Origin: Candidatus Aminicenantota bacterium | GTDB lineage: Bacteria > Acidobacteriota > Aminicenantia > Aminicenantales > Aminicenantaceae | DNA: 23,061 bases | Assembly (NCBI GenBank): GCA_030673995.1 | Contig: DAOUYU010000005.1 | Location: 1-23,061 of the forward strand | Direction: 5' to 3' | Shown: positions 1 through 6,903 of the stretch, one piece after another | Layout: each line of letters begins with the position of its first letter | Numbering within the stretch: the first letter of the stretch is position 1 | Notes under the pieces: model-generated | Seen by the model: only the letters and a program-made list of their open reading frames with translations | Databases searched by the model: none | What the model was told of the DNA's origin: nothing | Made by a program: the position numbers and the translations under genes

Positions 1-558
1 ACTGCTTCTTCTTCTCTTCCCTCCACCCCAGATAAAACTGCGGAGCATCCAATCGCTGAGGAGGACAACGACTCCAACCATGACAACGGTCAACGTCATA
101 AGAAGCACATCATAATTTTTAATGTGTGCCATCTCATGGGCAATCACACCTTCAAGCTCCGCCCGGTTTAATTTCTGGAGCAGGCCTTTTGTTACCACTA
201 TAACTGAATTTTTCGGATTGCGGCCTGAAGCGAAGGCATTAGGCGCTGTGTCATCAATGATATAACAGCGAGGCTTGGGTAATTCTCCTGCAATGGCTAA
301 TCCCTCCACAACATTGTACAGATAAGGATAATCTTTTTTCTCTACCGGTTTGGCTCTGCTGATTGCCAGAACGATTTTATCGCTCGCGTAATAACTTCCG
401 AAAGTCATGGCCACAGCTATAATAACAGCTAAGATCAAGGCCTGAGAACCCAGGCCGGTCTGTTCTCCAAGTATCCAGGCTAAAACAAATATGAGACAGA
501 GAAAAAACAGAATGAGGAAGAATGATTTCCATTTATTGCTGGAGATTTGTTCATACAT
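1..558 (-). CDS. htpX: HtpX-like M48 zinc metalloprotease (C-terminus outside window)
   Basis: Integral-membrane zinc endopeptidase that removes misfolded membrane proteins. The frame is open from the ATG at 558 to the window edge, giving the first 186 of the roughly 280-300 residues usual for the family. Visible: an N-terminal charged segment, two hydrophobic spans (about residues 13-30 and 38-57), a PNAF..GRNP segment typical of HtpX, the catalytic HEMAH (HExxH, residues 141-145) and the start of the next hydrophobic span after it. The third zinc ligand would lie in the missing part. It lies 41 bases downstream of lemA on the same strand, the frequent lemA-htpX arrangement, so the two are probably co-transcribed. 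No strong ribosome binding site precedes the ATG. The family call is firm; the exact start is fairly sure. Confidence 0.9.
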   Translation of the reverse strand, partial: MYEQISSNKWKSFFLILFFLCLIFVLAWILGEQTGLGSQALILAVIIAVAMTFGSYYASDKIVLAISRAKPVEKKDYPYLYNVVEGLAIAGELPKPRCYIIDDTAPNAFASGRNPKNSVIVVTKGLLQKLNRAELEGVIAHEMAHIKNYDVLLMTLTVVMVGVVVLLSDWMLRSFIWGGGKRRRSS

Positions 559-599
559 ATCGAACCATTGACCAGTTCTGGCTTAGAACAATGTCCTGA

Positions 600-1154
600 T
601 TAAAATTCCACTTTAACGGGACCCCTTGCCTCTGGTTCTTCAATCTCGAAGTACTCTTTTTCTTTGAAGTTGAACATACTGGCTATTATGTTGGAAGGAA
701 CAACCTGCTGTTTGACATTAAACTTCATCGTCATGTCATTATAGAATTGTCTGGCATAAGCGATCTTTCCTTCTGTCCCTGCCAGCTCCTCCTGAAGCAT
801 CAAGAAATTTTGATTGGCTTTGAGATCAGGATAGTTTTCAACAACAGCAAAAAGCGATTTTAATGCTCCAGTAAGCATGTTTTCCGCTACTCCTTGCTCT
901 TTGACTGTTCCCGCATTTATGGCTTTGGAACGAGCTTCTGTGACCTTTTGGAATGTTTCTCTCTCATGCTTGGCATATCCCTTGACTGTCTCCACCAGGT
1001 TAGGAATAAGGTCATACCTTCGCCTTAGCTGCACATCCACCTGTGCCCATGCATTATTACACCGGTTTCTCAATCTTATCAGGGCATTGTAAATCCCTAT
1101 AACCAATATCAAAAGAGCGCCAATGGCAATGAGAAAAACCAAAACAATTTCCAT
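600..1154 (-). CDS. lemA: LemA family membrane-anchored protein
   Basis: LemA proteins are small inner-membrane proteins with one N-terminal transmembrane helix and a helical bundle facing out; the molecular role is not settled. This product has a hydrophobic helix at about residues 3-26, followed by the conserved NALIRLRNRCNNAWAQVDVQ region, the RRYDLIPNLV motif and ETVKGYAKHE, then the C-terminal YNDMTMKFN and FKEKEYFE blocks. The reading frame could begin 15 codons earlier, but the ATG at 1154 is preceded at six bases by GAGGAG (complement of 1161-1166), giving 184 residues, the normal family length. The pairing with htpX suggests a link to membrane-protein quality control (inference). Confidence 0.93.
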   Translation of the reverse strand: MEIVLVFLIAIGALLILVIGIYNALIRLRNRCNNAWAQVDVQLRRRYDLIPNLVETVKGYAKHERETFQKVTEARSKAINAGTVKEQGVAENMLTGALKSLFAVVENYPDLKANQNFLMLQEELAGTEGKIAYARQFYNDMTMKFNVKQQVVPSNIIASMFNFKEKEYFEIEEPEARGPVKVEF

Positions 1155-1182
1155 TTTTATCTCCTCAAAGAAAGAATTGTAA

Positions 1183-1213
1183 ATAATAAACTCTTTCAAG
1201 CGTTAAAAGTCAA
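1183..1213 (-). promoter_or_regulatory. Probable promoter of lemA-htpX
   Basis: On the minus strand TTGACT (complement of 1208-1213) is followed after 17 bases by TTTATT, or after 19 by TATTAT, in an AT-rich stretch about 30 bases before the lemA start. Five of six bases match the -35 consensus; the -10 is only fair. It lies back to back with the citrate synthase promoter. Confidence 0.4.
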
Positions 1214-1230
1214 CATTTAAATAAATTTAA

Positions 1231-1259
1231 TTGACAGCATCTGCAGACAATGATATATA
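1231..1259 (+). promoter_or_regulatory. Sigma70-type promoter of citrate synthase
   Basis: A perfect -35 box TTGACA (1231-1236), a 17-base spacer and TATATA (1254-1259), with an upstream TG at 1251-1252 resembling an extended -10. It lies about 65 bases before the citrate synthase start, which has its own AAAGGAGGT ribosome binding site. A run of alternating TA (1253-1264) covers the -10 and would melt easily. Confidence 0.65.
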
Positions 1260-1323
1260 TATATAACTCATTTCTCAAATTAGGGAAATAATTTTTCTTA
1301 ACCGCTTAAAGGAGGTTTTCTCA

Positions 1324-2624
1324 ATGGCTTCATTAAAGGAAAAATTCGCTTCAAAAATCGGCCCCATGCGCGAGAAGGTAGGCTCGATCCTCAAAGAACA
1401 CGGTGATACATCGATCTCAGAAGTCACCGTAAAACAAGCCTACGGTGGAATGCGCGGGGTGAAGTGTATGGTCACAGAGACATCTGCTCTTGACCCCTAT
1501 GAAGGAATTCGATTTCGTGGTTTCAACATCCCAGAGCTTCGAGAAAAATTACCCAAGGCTCCGGGTGGTGAAGAACCTCTTCCCGAGGGTATATTTTACC
1601 TTCTACTCACCGGTGAATTACCTACCGATGACGATGTTAAGGCAATCACAGAAGAATGGCGGAACCGGAGCACTCTTCCTGACTACCTCATCGATATCCT
1701 CAACGCTATCCCCAAAGATACCCACCCTATGACCCAGTTCTCACAGGGTATCCTCGCCCTCCAGAAAGATTCCATCTTTGCCCAAAAATACAGAGAAGGC
1801 ATGAGCAAGATGGAATACTGGGATCCCATGTTTGACGATGCGATGAACCTTCTGGCCAAACTCCCCTTGATCGCTTCTTACATCTACCGCAAATCCTACA
1901 AGAACGATGAACACATTCCTGCTGATCCCAATCTGGACTGGGGTGGAAACTTTGCTCACATGGTCGGAATAGAAGAGGAAAACTTCAAAGAACTCATGCG
2001 TCTTTATCTTGTCATTCACAGCGACCACGAAGGAGGAAATGTTTCAGCCCACACCACTCACCTTGTTGGATCTACCCTTTCCGATGCCTATTATGCCCTG
2101 TCTGCCGGAATGAACGGATTAGCCGGACCTCTACACGGCCTGGCCAATCAGGAAGTTCTCCGCTGGATCATGGAAGTGAAGGAAGATCTGGGAGGAGTTC
2201 CCACCAAAGACCAGCTGGTAAAATATCTGTGGGACACTCTGAATTCCGGTAAGGTCATTCCCGGATACGGACATGCTGTTCTCCGTCAACAGACCCCAGG
2301 TATATGGCCCAACGTGAATTCGCTCTTAAACACCTTCCCGATAATGAGATTTTCAAAGTTGTCAGCGCCATCTATGAAGTTGCTCCTGATATTCTAAAGG
2401 AACACGGCAAGGCGAAAAATCCCTGGCCCAATGTTGATGCTCACTCCGGCTGTTTGCTCCTCCACTATGGAGTCACAGAGCATGACTTCTACACCGTGTT
2501 CTTCGGTGCATCCCGTGCCATCGGCGTCCTTGCCTCACTGATTTGGGACAGGGCTATTGGTCTGGCCATCGAAAGACCCAAGAGTATCACCACTGACTGG
2601 ATCGAAGAGCAGGTTAAGAAGTAA
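1324..2624 (+). CDS. Citrate synthase, eukaryotic (Si) type, with a 1-nt frameshift
   Basis: Condenses oxaloacetate and acetyl-CoA to citrate. Similarity is to the mitochondrial-type enzymes: N-terminal GGMRGVKCMV and IRFRGFNIPE, the PLHGLANQE histidine, GYGHAVLR histidine and NVDAHSG aspartate. The first two catalytic residues are in frame 1 (open 1324-2397); the aspartate is in another frame (open 2304-2624). The family sequence runs from ..GHAVLR to TDPRY..QREFALKHL, and restoring one A around 2288-2289 recreates exactly this, giving 433 residues, the usual length. As written, translation yields a 357-residue protein with a foreign tail and no catalytic aspartate. Either a sequencing/assembly error or a real inactivating mutation. 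A strong ribosome binding site and promoter precede it. It stands alone, without other TCA-cycle genes. Confidence 0.9.
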
Positions 2625-2679
2625 AGAAAAAACAGAATACGAATCTTCAGAGCACAAAAAAAGGACATTACGACTTCAT

Positions 2680-2708
2680 AACGTGGATTATTCACGAGTC
2701 GAGATTGC
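2680..2708. repeat. Intergenic repeat, left end, copy 1
   Basis: Begins AACGTGGATTATTCAC. The 25 bases from 2684 to 2708 are identical to 19781-19805. The outer 16 bases are an imperfect inverted copy (13 of 16) of the right end at 3192-3207. It lies just after citrate synthase. Confidence 0.75.
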
Positions 2709-2740
2709 CAAGTTCAACGGGAAGTTTTTTATTTAAAAAG

Positions 2741-2774
2741 AAAAAAGGGGACGCTGAGGAGTCCCCTTTTTTTT
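2741..2774. terminator. Rho-independent terminator after citrate synthase
   Basis: An A-run flows into GGGGAC (2747-2752), an eight-base loop, GTCCCC (2761-2766) and eight T (2767-2774). The A and T runs extend the stem, so it can act in both directions, serving citrate synthase and anything arriving on the minus strand from 2835. Confidence 0.85.
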
Positions 2775-2834
2775 AATCCCTTTATAATCTCTGCTTTTTT
2801 GGAATACTCAGCGGTGAATGATGACTCGGTCCCC

Positions 2835-3161
2835 CTACCTTGCCAGCCGGAAGAACTTCAACACTTCCATAAAGTCATTGCTGATAAACGAAACAGATGT
2901 ATTTCCTGATCTTTTTGCGCCCGGAATCCAGGAAGCGTTCTCGGCACGTTCTTCATCTTTGAACGTTACTTCCATTTTGTATGGAGGGTTGAGCTTAAAT
3001 GTCTTAAAGTCCTTAACTCTTTTTAAAGCGAAACAATCATAGAAAATTGAAATACTGAAGTCAACGACCCCAAACACTTTGCTTTCTAAAATGAATATGA
3101 TATATTCTTTTTTCCAACAGAGTGAATTCCCTGATTCCCGGAAAAAGAATGCTGATATCAT
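2835..3161 (-). CDS. Doubtful small ORF, possibly a gene remnant
   Basis: A 108-codon open frame in the 597-base spacer between citrate synthase and homoserine dehydrogenase, entirely inside a pair of inverted repeat ends. I do not recognise it. The stretch VFGVVDFSISIFYD..LKRVKDFKTFKLN, followed by PPYKMEVTFKDEE, faintly resembles the short DUF2442 domain in shuffled order; this is a weak impression, not a call. No ribosome binding site precedes the ATG at 3161 and the upstream DNA is very AT-rich. The bidirectional terminator at 2741-2774 would fit a transcript ending here. It may be a decayed gene or chance. Confidence 0.3.
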   Translation of the reverse strand: MISAFFFRESGNSLCWKKEYIIFILESKVFGVVDFSISIFYDCFALKRVKDFKTFKLNPPYKMEVTFKDEERAENASWIPGAKRSGNTSVSFISNDFMEVLKFFRLAR

Positions 3162-3176
3162 GTATATTAAATATAA

Positions 3177-3207
3177 GTATCGGCAGTTTTTATGAATAAT
3201 TCAAGTT
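3177..3207. repeat. Intergenic repeat, right end, copy 1
   Basis: A 31-base stretch, GTATCGGCAG... ATGAATAATTCAAGTT, that matches 20005-20035 at about 26 of 31 positions. It ends at the base before the AGGAGG ribosome binding site region of homoserine dehydrogenase; its counterpart ends eight bases before ligA. Confidence 0.7.
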
Positions 3208-3221
3208 AGGAGGATTTAATA

Positions 3222-4271
3222 ATGGAATATAAAATAGCTCTTATCGGCTGCGGTACGGTGGGCCAAGGTTTTTTGGAGATCCTTGATAAAAAAAGTGGAT
3301 ATTTAAGCAACACGTTTAACTTTGAAACAAAAATTGTAGCTATATGTGATAAATTAAAAGGCACACTTTTGATGCCAGAAGGCATAAACATAAACGAGCT
3401 CCTGCAGATCTTAAGCAATGGGAATAAAATTGACGAATACCTGGAAGGAAAGCCAAACGAAGCAGGAGGAATGGAAGCTCTGGAGATAATCGAGAAATGT
3501 GATGCGGATATCATTGCTGAATTGACATACACGGATATCGAAACAGCGGAACCGGCAACAAGCCACATCAAAAAAGCCCTCGATACTGGGAAGCATGTGG
3601 TGACTTCCAACAAAGGACCTGCAGCGCTCTATTACGCCGAATTAAACAATTTGGCACAAAAGAACAATCTTTTTTTCATGATCGAGGGAACGGTTATGAG
3701 CGGAACGCCGGTTTTCAATTTTTTCGAAAGCGGATTAGCCGGAAACGAGATCAAAGAAATAAAAGGAATCCTTAACGGAACGACTAATTTCATCCTTTCG
3801 AAAATGGAAGAAGAAAATATGGATTATGAAGAAGCACTTCGCATGGCCCAAAAACTGGGCTATGCAGAGGCTGATCCTACGGCGGACGTGGAAGGCTACG
3901 ATGCCCTGGCAAAGATTGTCATCCTCACCAACGTCTTTCTTGGAGGCAATATCAAGCCTTCTGATGCGAAGAGGGAGGGAATCAGCGCCCTTTCCAAAGA
4001 AGAAATCTTAAATACAAAGGAAGAAGGATTCAGGTATAAGCTCATCGCATCGGCCAAGAAAGAAAGCGGAAGCATTAGTGCCAGCGTTTCTCCGCAAAAG
4101 CTTCCTCTTTCTGATCCTCTGGCTGGAGTGATGGGTGCCAGGAATGCTTTAACCTTTGACCTGGACTTGCTTGGAAATGTAACGATCCAAGGGCCAGGCG
4201 CAGGAAAAATAGAGACAGGCTATTCTATCCTCACCGACATGTTAGCCATTCACCACCATCTCTCAAAATGA
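3222..4271 (+). CDS. hom: Homoserine dehydrogenase, no ACT domain
   Basis: NAD(P)-dependent interconversion of aspartate semialdehyde and homoserine, the branch point to threonine and methionine. The N-terminal Rossmann motif is GCGTVG (residues 9-14); VTSNKGP (Lys131) and the catalytic-domain signature GILNGTTNFIL, ADPTADVEGYDALAK with Asp222 and Lys231 follow; the end GPGAGKIETGYSILTDM is typical. At 349 residues it lacks the C-terminal ACT regulatory domain of many bacterial forms, so threonine feedback through ACT is not expected. The ATG follows AGGAGG at good spacing. First gene of a six-gene plus-strand run; neither aspartate kinase nor homoserine kinase is nearby. A homoserine-dehydrogenase-like enzyme acting on another semialdehyde cannot be excluded from the sequence. 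Confidence 0.9.
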   Translation: MEYKIALIGCGTVGQGFLEILDKKSGYLSNTFNFETKIVAICDKLKGTLLMPEGININELLQILSNGNKIDEYLEGKPNEAGGMEALEIIEKCDADIIAELTYTDIETAEPATSHIKKALDTGKHVVTSNKGPAALYYAELNNLAQKNNLFFMIEGTVMSGTPVFNFFESGLAGNEIKEIKGILNGTTNFILSKMEEENMDYEEALRMAQKLGYAEADPTADVEGYDALAKIVILTNVFLGGNIKPSDAKREGISALSKEEILNTKEEGFRYKLIASAKKESGSISASVSPQKLPLSDPLAGVMGARNALTFDLDLLGNVTIQGPGAGKIETGYSILTDMLAIHHHLSK

Positions 4272-4297
4272 ATTTGAGAAGTGAAAAGGAGGGAAAA

Positions 4298-5533
4298 ATG
4301 CACTTCAAACTCTTAAGCGATAAAGACATCAAAGCCATGGATGCCTTGAGTGGCTCCTACGGAGGTGCAAAAGAGATCTCAAAAAAAATAGAGTTCTTAA
4401 GGAAATATGAAACCAGGAAAAAAATCGCTGGAGAAAAAGGGTTCACAGAGATGCTGGAGAAAGCTGAAGAATATGCAAAAAACTTTGCCAAAGTTGAGGA
4501 TTTCTTAGAAGAGAACGAAATTCGTGTCACAAAGAAAGGAACCTGCATAACCCAGGTTTCCGGATTCCAGGCAGCTCCTGCCACCTTTGATTGTATAAAA
4601 AAAGTTGCAGAGAACGGGGATGTGCTCTTCCCCACAGAGATGATTTCAGTGGTAGGCCTGACCGATAATTACGTCTACGGCGGTAACCTTCTTGTTACAC
4701 TTGCTATGGCTGAAAATATTATGGGGGCCAGCAAATTCTGCTCTACCAACCTTTTAGGAACTCCGCTTCCTGAAGAACGTTTTGAGAGAGTAGAAAAAGT
4801 AACAGGAGAAAAGTTCGAGAGAAGGGATCTGGGTAATGGGTTGAGCCAGATAATCCTGAAGAACATGGGTACAGCATTCGGAAATCTGGGAGGGGTCGAA
4901 GTCGGAAACAATAATCATCTTATCTATCTTGACGGGATAACAAGGGCAGCACTTGAGACAGGAGCTAACTTTTTCCTCAATCCCAGCTGGTCAACTATTG
5001 TAGCCGCCTGCTACTTCGCAAGAGAAATCCCTAATCTTTCCTTTAAAATATCCATGTTGCTTTCCACTCAAAATGCCATCCAGTTGCGTATGCTCATGAA
5101 TATCTTTAAAGAATATCTTCGTGATGACGGCACGACTCCGATCTATGAGATCAACATAGGAAACGCAGTGACCCCTGAAACCTTTATCCAATGCTGCGAT
5201 GAGCTTGAAGCCTCCGGCCTTCCTCAAATTTATCTCGCCGCACATCTTAGAATCAATCCCGACCTGGGTATGGCTGACTTCAACTGGACGAAAAATGCGT
5301 ATAGAGTCCTCGCTGCCGGGAAGAATATAACGATCAAATATGAGAGTGACGGAGAATCCCGTCCCTATGACACAATGGAAGCCTATTTCCTCTCAGATGA
5401 AGAGAGAAACGAAAAAGCAGAACTGATTGGCAATGTGATCTACCACAAGTGTATAAGATGCGATAAGGACGCTAAAGAGATAATAAGAAGGGGCCATGAG
5501 ACAAGATTTGCAAAAGTTTCTTACCGAAAGTAA
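4298..5533 (+). CDS. Unrecognised 411-residue protein of the homoserine dehydrogenase cluster
   Basis: I do not recognise the family. An in-frame ATG at 4268 overlaps the stop of hom (ATGA), but the ATG at 4298 has AAGGAGGG five bases upstream and is the better start, giving 411 residues. The product is soluble, without signal peptide or membrane span. The first 80 residues are Lys/Glu-rich and helical; from about residue 85 a compact alpha/beta protein follows, with TQVSGFQAAPATFDC, GNLGGVEVGNNNHLIYLDG, FFLNPSWSTIVAACYFA, YEINIGNAVTPETFIQC and AAHLRINPDLGM. The alternation of strands and helices would suit a barrel (inference). Near the end, HKCIRCDKD has a paired CxxC that could bind metal. 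Spacing of 26 bases from hom and 38 to the SDR indicates one transcript, and probably a metabolic enzyme acting on a related substrate. Confidence 0.85.
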   Translation: MHFKLLSDKDIKAMDALSGSYGGAKEISKKIEFLRKYETRKKIAGEKGFTEMLEKAEEYAKNFAKVEDFLEENEIRVTKKGTCITQVSGFQAAPATFDCIKKVAENGDVLFPTEMISVVGLTDNYVYGGNLLVTLAMAENIMGASKFCSTNLLGTPLPEERFERVEKVTGEKFERRDLGNGLSQIILKNMGTAFGNLGGVEVGNNNHLIYLDGITRAALETGANFFLNPSWSTIVAACYFAREIPNLSFKISMLLSTQNAIQLRMLMNIFKEYLRDDGTTPIYEINIGNAVTPETFIQCCDELEASGLPQIYLAAHLRINPDLGMADFNWTKNAYRVLAAGKNITIKYESDGESRPYDTMEAYFLSDEERNEKAELIGNVIYHKCIRCDKDAKEIIRRGHETRFAKVSYRK

Positions 5534-5571
5534 GCTCCGTGCAGATTTTACTAAAATGAGGGAGATGAGTT

Positions 5572-6363
5572 ATGGATTTAGGCATTAAAAATAGAGTGGC
5601 CCTGGTGGCAGCATCGAGTAGGGGCCTTGGAAAAGCGATTGCCTTCCAACTTTCTAGAGAAGGCTCAAAAGTCGTTATCTGCTCAAGAGGCAAGAAAAAG
5701 CTTTTTAAAACCAGGGACGAAATAGCTTCGGAAACTGGAGGAGAGATAAAGGCTTTTGTCGCTGATGTCACGGACAAGGCCCAGATGCACAATATGATTG
5801 AACAGGTTTTAAACGAGCTTGGAACAATCGAAATACTTGTATGTAACGCTGGAGGGCCGCCATCAGGCATGGCAGATGACTTTTCTTTGGATGACTACAG
5901 GGATGCTTTGGAACTCAATCTATTAAGCACAGCCAATCTTTGTTATGAAGTCATTCCCCAGATGAAGAAAAAACGCTGGGGCAGGATCATTAATATGACT
6001 TCTGTTTCAGCAAAACAACCGATCCATACACTGATCCTTTCCAACACCGCACGGGCAGGTGTTCTGGGATTCTCGAAATCACTTTCAGAACAACTTGCAC
6101 CTTATGGGATAACTGTGAATTCGGTCTGTCCTGGATATACAAAAACAGAAAGGATAGAAGAGCTTGCCCGGTCTTTCAAGAAAAGTGGAAAAGGCACTGT
6201 TAAAGACTTCTACAGGAACATCGAAAAAACAATTCCTATGGGAAGGATGGGAACTCCGGAAGAGATTGCTCAGGCTGTGTCATTTCTTGCTTCTGAGCTA
6301 TCCAGCTACATAACCGGAGTTGCTTTGCAGATAGATGGCGGCTATGTAAAGGGACTGTTTTAA
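5572..6363 (+). CDS. SDR family oxidoreductase-like protein lacking the YxxxK pair
   Basis: Rossmann-fold short-chain dehydrogenase/reductase relative, 263 residues. The nucleotide-binding region is AASSRGLGKA (residues 13-22) rather than the classic TGxxxGxG, and NAGG (92-95) is present. The active-site serine is at 144 (NMTS), but 13 residues on, where Tyr is expected, stands Ser157, and the Lys position is Arg161 (SNTAR). This matches the beta-ketoacyl reductase-like subgroup in which SNxxRAG replaces the normal tetrad, so oxidoreductase activity cannot be assumed. The C-terminal GRMGTPEEIAQAVSFLASE and ITGVALQIDGG blocks are standard. The ATG has GAGGGAG eight bases upstream. Third gene of the cluster; substrate unknown. 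Confidence 0.88.
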   Translation: MDLGIKNRVALVAASSRGLGKAIAFQLSREGSKVVICSRGKKKLFKTRDEIASETGGEIKAFVADVTDKAQMHNMIEQVLNELGTIEILVCNAGGPPSGMADDFSLDDYRDALELNLLSTANLCYEVIPQMKKKRWGRIINMTSVSAKQPIHTLILSNTARAGVLGFSKSLSEQLAPYGITVNSVCPGYTKTERIEELARSFKKSGKGTVKDFYRNIEKTIPMGRMGTPEEIAQAVSFLASELSSYITGVALQIDGGYVKGLF

Positions 6364-6374
6364 ATTGTATTCTA

Positions 6375-6470
6375 AGAGATTGCCATGTTTCATCCTGTCT
6401 CTAGCAAAAATATGGTAAACTCAGGAATTTCTTAAAAAATTGCCACGGCACTACGGGCCTCGCAATGACA
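6375..6470 (-). repeat. TGTCATTGCGAG-type palindromic intergenic repeat
   Basis: Read on the minus strand it begins TGTCATTGCGAGG (complement of 6458-6470), runs through GCCCGTAGTGCC to GTGGCAATTT, and about 55 bases on has a second right arm ATGGCAATCTCTT. ATTGC/GCAAT arms frame it. TGTCATTGCGAG...GGCAATCTC repeats are scattered between genes in many bacterial genomes (established knowledge). It fills the gap between the SDR and cupin genes, and an in-frame upstream ATG of the cupin frame (6465) falls inside it. Confidence 0.65.
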
Positions 6471-6488
6471 TTTAAAAAAGGAAGCACC

Positions 6489-6851
6489 ATGAAAGATTTC
6501 ATGAAAAAATGGGAAGGGACTCCCTACCCTGAGATGTTAAGAAGACTTCCAGAGATCGATATCCCTCTAAAGGGTGTGCGAGGCTGGCTTCTCCAGAGCA
6601 GCGATCAACAGGTGGTTTTTTTCGATATAGAATCCGTCGGCGAAGTGCCCCCCCATTCCCACTGCGCCCAGTGGGGAATAATGATCGAGGGGGAGATGTC
6701 CTTAACCATTGGAGGAAAGTCCAATGTCTATCGAAAAGGCGACTGGTACTACATTCCTGAAGGGACTGTTCATTCAGCCACCTTTCTCACAAGAGTCAAC
6801 GTGATAGATGTCTTTGACGCCCCGGATCGTTACAATATAAAAAAAGAATGA
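6489..6851 (+). CDS. Small single-domain cupin protein
   Basis: A 120-residue beta-barrel of the cupin type, probably binding one metal ion. Motif 1 runs from Gly51 through His56 and His58 (PPHSHCAQWG) with Gln61 where Glu is most common; motif 2 has GDWYYIPEGTVH with His95. Such minimal cupins act as isomerases, dioxygenases or metabolite-binding proteins, so no reaction is assigned. The open frame also has an ATG at 6465, but that lies inside a palindromic repeat; the ATG at 6489 is preceded by AAAAGGAAG and is preferred. It lies 52 bases before the aminotransferase gene and belongs to the same run of plus-strand genes. Confidence 0.87.
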   Translation: MKDFMKKWEGTPYPEMLRRLPEIDIPLKGVRGWLLQSSDQQVVFFDIESVGEVPPHSHCAQWGIMIEGEMSLTIGGKSNVYRKGDWYYIPEGTVHSATFLTRVNVIDVFDAPDRYNIKKE

Positions 6852-6903
6852 AACAGCTATTGCCAAACATTTCATATATAATAAATATAAATTGAGGATA
6901 AAC

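Noticed and set aside
1253..1264. TA dinucleotide run as a microsatellite
   Set aside because: Six repeats only and it coincides with the -10 box of the citrate synthase promoter, which explains it.
2281..2300. Programmed ribosomal frameshift in citrate synthase
   Set aside because: No slippery heptamer, no downstream pseudoknot and no internal Shine-Dalgarno; a missing A explains the data more simply.
2818..3042. 74-codon plus-strand frame before homoserine dehydrogenase
   Set aside because: Antisense to the slightly more convincing minus frame, no ribosome binding site, ends long before hom.
4268..4297. Upstream ATG overlapping the hom stop as start of the 411-residue protein
   Set aside because: The ATG at 4298 has a strong, well-placed AAGGAGGG, which would lie inside the coding region if 4268 were used.
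5472..5870. 132-codon minus-strand frame over the start of the SDR gene
   Set aside because: Spans the junction of two well-supported plus-strand genes and is a shadow of their codon pattern.
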